A DNA stretch of 19,975 nt from BS750m-G62 sp964577175 (lineage in GTDB: Bacteria > Planctomycetota > Phycisphaerae > FEN-1346): positions 1 to 19,975 of the forward strand of contig CAZNYC010000076.1 of assembly GCA_964577175.1 (NCBI GenBank), given 5' to 3'. The notes under the pieces were generated by a model, which was not told where the DNA came from, made no database searches, and was given only the letters and a program-made list of their open reading frames with translations. Positions 19,703 through 19,975 of the stretch are shown here, piece by piece. Position numbers and translations under genes: made by a program. Within the stretch, counting starts at the first letter, position 1. Every line of letters begins with the position of its first letter.

Positions 19703-19975
19703 GGCGTCGACGCCCGCGGGGGAGCACCGAGCGTTTCGCAACTCGCACGCGCCGGTGCTTCGGCCCACTCGCGTGCGTCGTTCCACCCCGCCGCGTATGT
19801 GTGACCCGGTTGGCGTGTCCAGCCGGGTCGATAGCCCTTCCCGGCCGGACGAGCCGGTCGGGCCACATGGCGGGTTCGGCGCACGGCCGGGCAAGCCCGG
19901 CCGTGGCACGTGGCGCGAGAGGCACGGGCGTCGTTCGAGCCCGCGGCGGAAGCAGCGGGTTATGCTCCTCCGGCA
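19703..19975. other. Intergenic region at the right edge with palindromic repeats
   Basis: No coding region can be supported. It holds a family C copy (19797-19868) and a 10-bp hairpin (19882-19905, CACGGCCGGG with CCCGGCCGTG) related to that at 17197-17220. The last bases contain TCGAGCC again, possibly the start of another family D unit cut by the window. Confidence 0.5.
19797..19868 (+). repeat. Family C double-hairpin repeat, copy 2
   Basis: Same order as the copy at 17658-17727: an ACCCGGTTGG / CCAGCCGGGT hairpin, a TCGATAGCCCTT joint and a CCCGGCCGG / CCGGTCGGG hairpin, then GGGCCACAT. Several differences are spread over it, some of them keeping or nearly keeping pairing. Confidence 0.8.

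Noticed and set aside
19496..19909. 137-residue frame on the minus strand with a PGRAPNPP-type start
   Set aside because: It overlaps the SRP RNA and its promoter; the N-terminal half is the translation of a family C repeat.
1..19975. tRNA or rRNA genes, integrase or transposase
   Set aside because: No tRNA-like cloverleaf or rRNA motif noticed on reading, and no recombinase family motif among the plausible proteins. A covariance search would be needed to exclude a missed tRNA.

Overview
The window is about 20 kb of GC-rich bacterial chromosome, dense with genes and almost entirely housekeeping in content. It most likely comes from a member of the Planctomycetota. Pointers are secreted proteins of kinds common there (a PQQ-type beta-propeller whose mature end begins WPQFLGPNRD, an SBBP-type propeller, a TPR-like exported protein), a DUF2617-like protein, and sigma-54. 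This assignment is inference; no rRNA or tRNA gene is present to confirm it.

Layout. 1-4621 is a minus-strand run: a DUF2617-like protein, an exported TPR-like protein, KDPG/KHG aldolase (eda), a secreted propeller and a small lipoprotein. 4906-5427 is a plus-strand two-CBS-domain protein. 5645-9046 is minus: a membrane-anchored, probably inactive HAD/LNS2-like protein coupled to a lipoprotein peptidoglycan amidase, then lemA-htpX behind a very good sigma-70-type promoter. 9165-11503 is minus: an MgtC-family membrane protein, a PQQ-type propeller and a small membrane protein. 11647-13118 is plus: a PEBP-family lipoprotein and the PLP-binding YggS protein. 13375-14808 is minus: a coiled membrane protein with a repeat element lying in frame inside it. 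14882-19612 is minus: SRP RNA (large, Bacillus-like form), dnaX, ybaB, recR, rpoN. This matches the classic scr-dnaX-yaaK-recR order of Bacillus with rpoN added two bases after recR.

Most unusual points. (1) dnaX carries a run of ten A residues near its 3' end. The normal frame stops at once after the run, while the -1 frame continues 45 codons to an ending (ALEIFDGRICDR) that looks like a real DnaX C-terminus. This suggests a slippage-made short/long pair, or else a homopolymer error in the assembly. (2) Most of the larger intergenic gaps hold short palindromic repeats of at least four families (a 99-bp element with GTCATTCTGAGG ends, paired GC-rich hairpins, a 70-bp double hairpin, and a TTTCGAGCC element). 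One copy of the paired hairpin sits in frame inside a coding region, as Rickettsia palindromic elements do. (3) The SRP RNA has a clear promoter and precursor flanks that can pair over 10 bp, consistent with endonuclease processing. (4) yggS appears to be made from a leaderless mRNA, and the PEBP lipoprotein has a strong internal start that would give a cytosolic form.

No phage, integrase, transposase, CRISPR array or defence gene was found. The interest here lies in the repeats and in expression mechanisms rather than in a new gene cluster.
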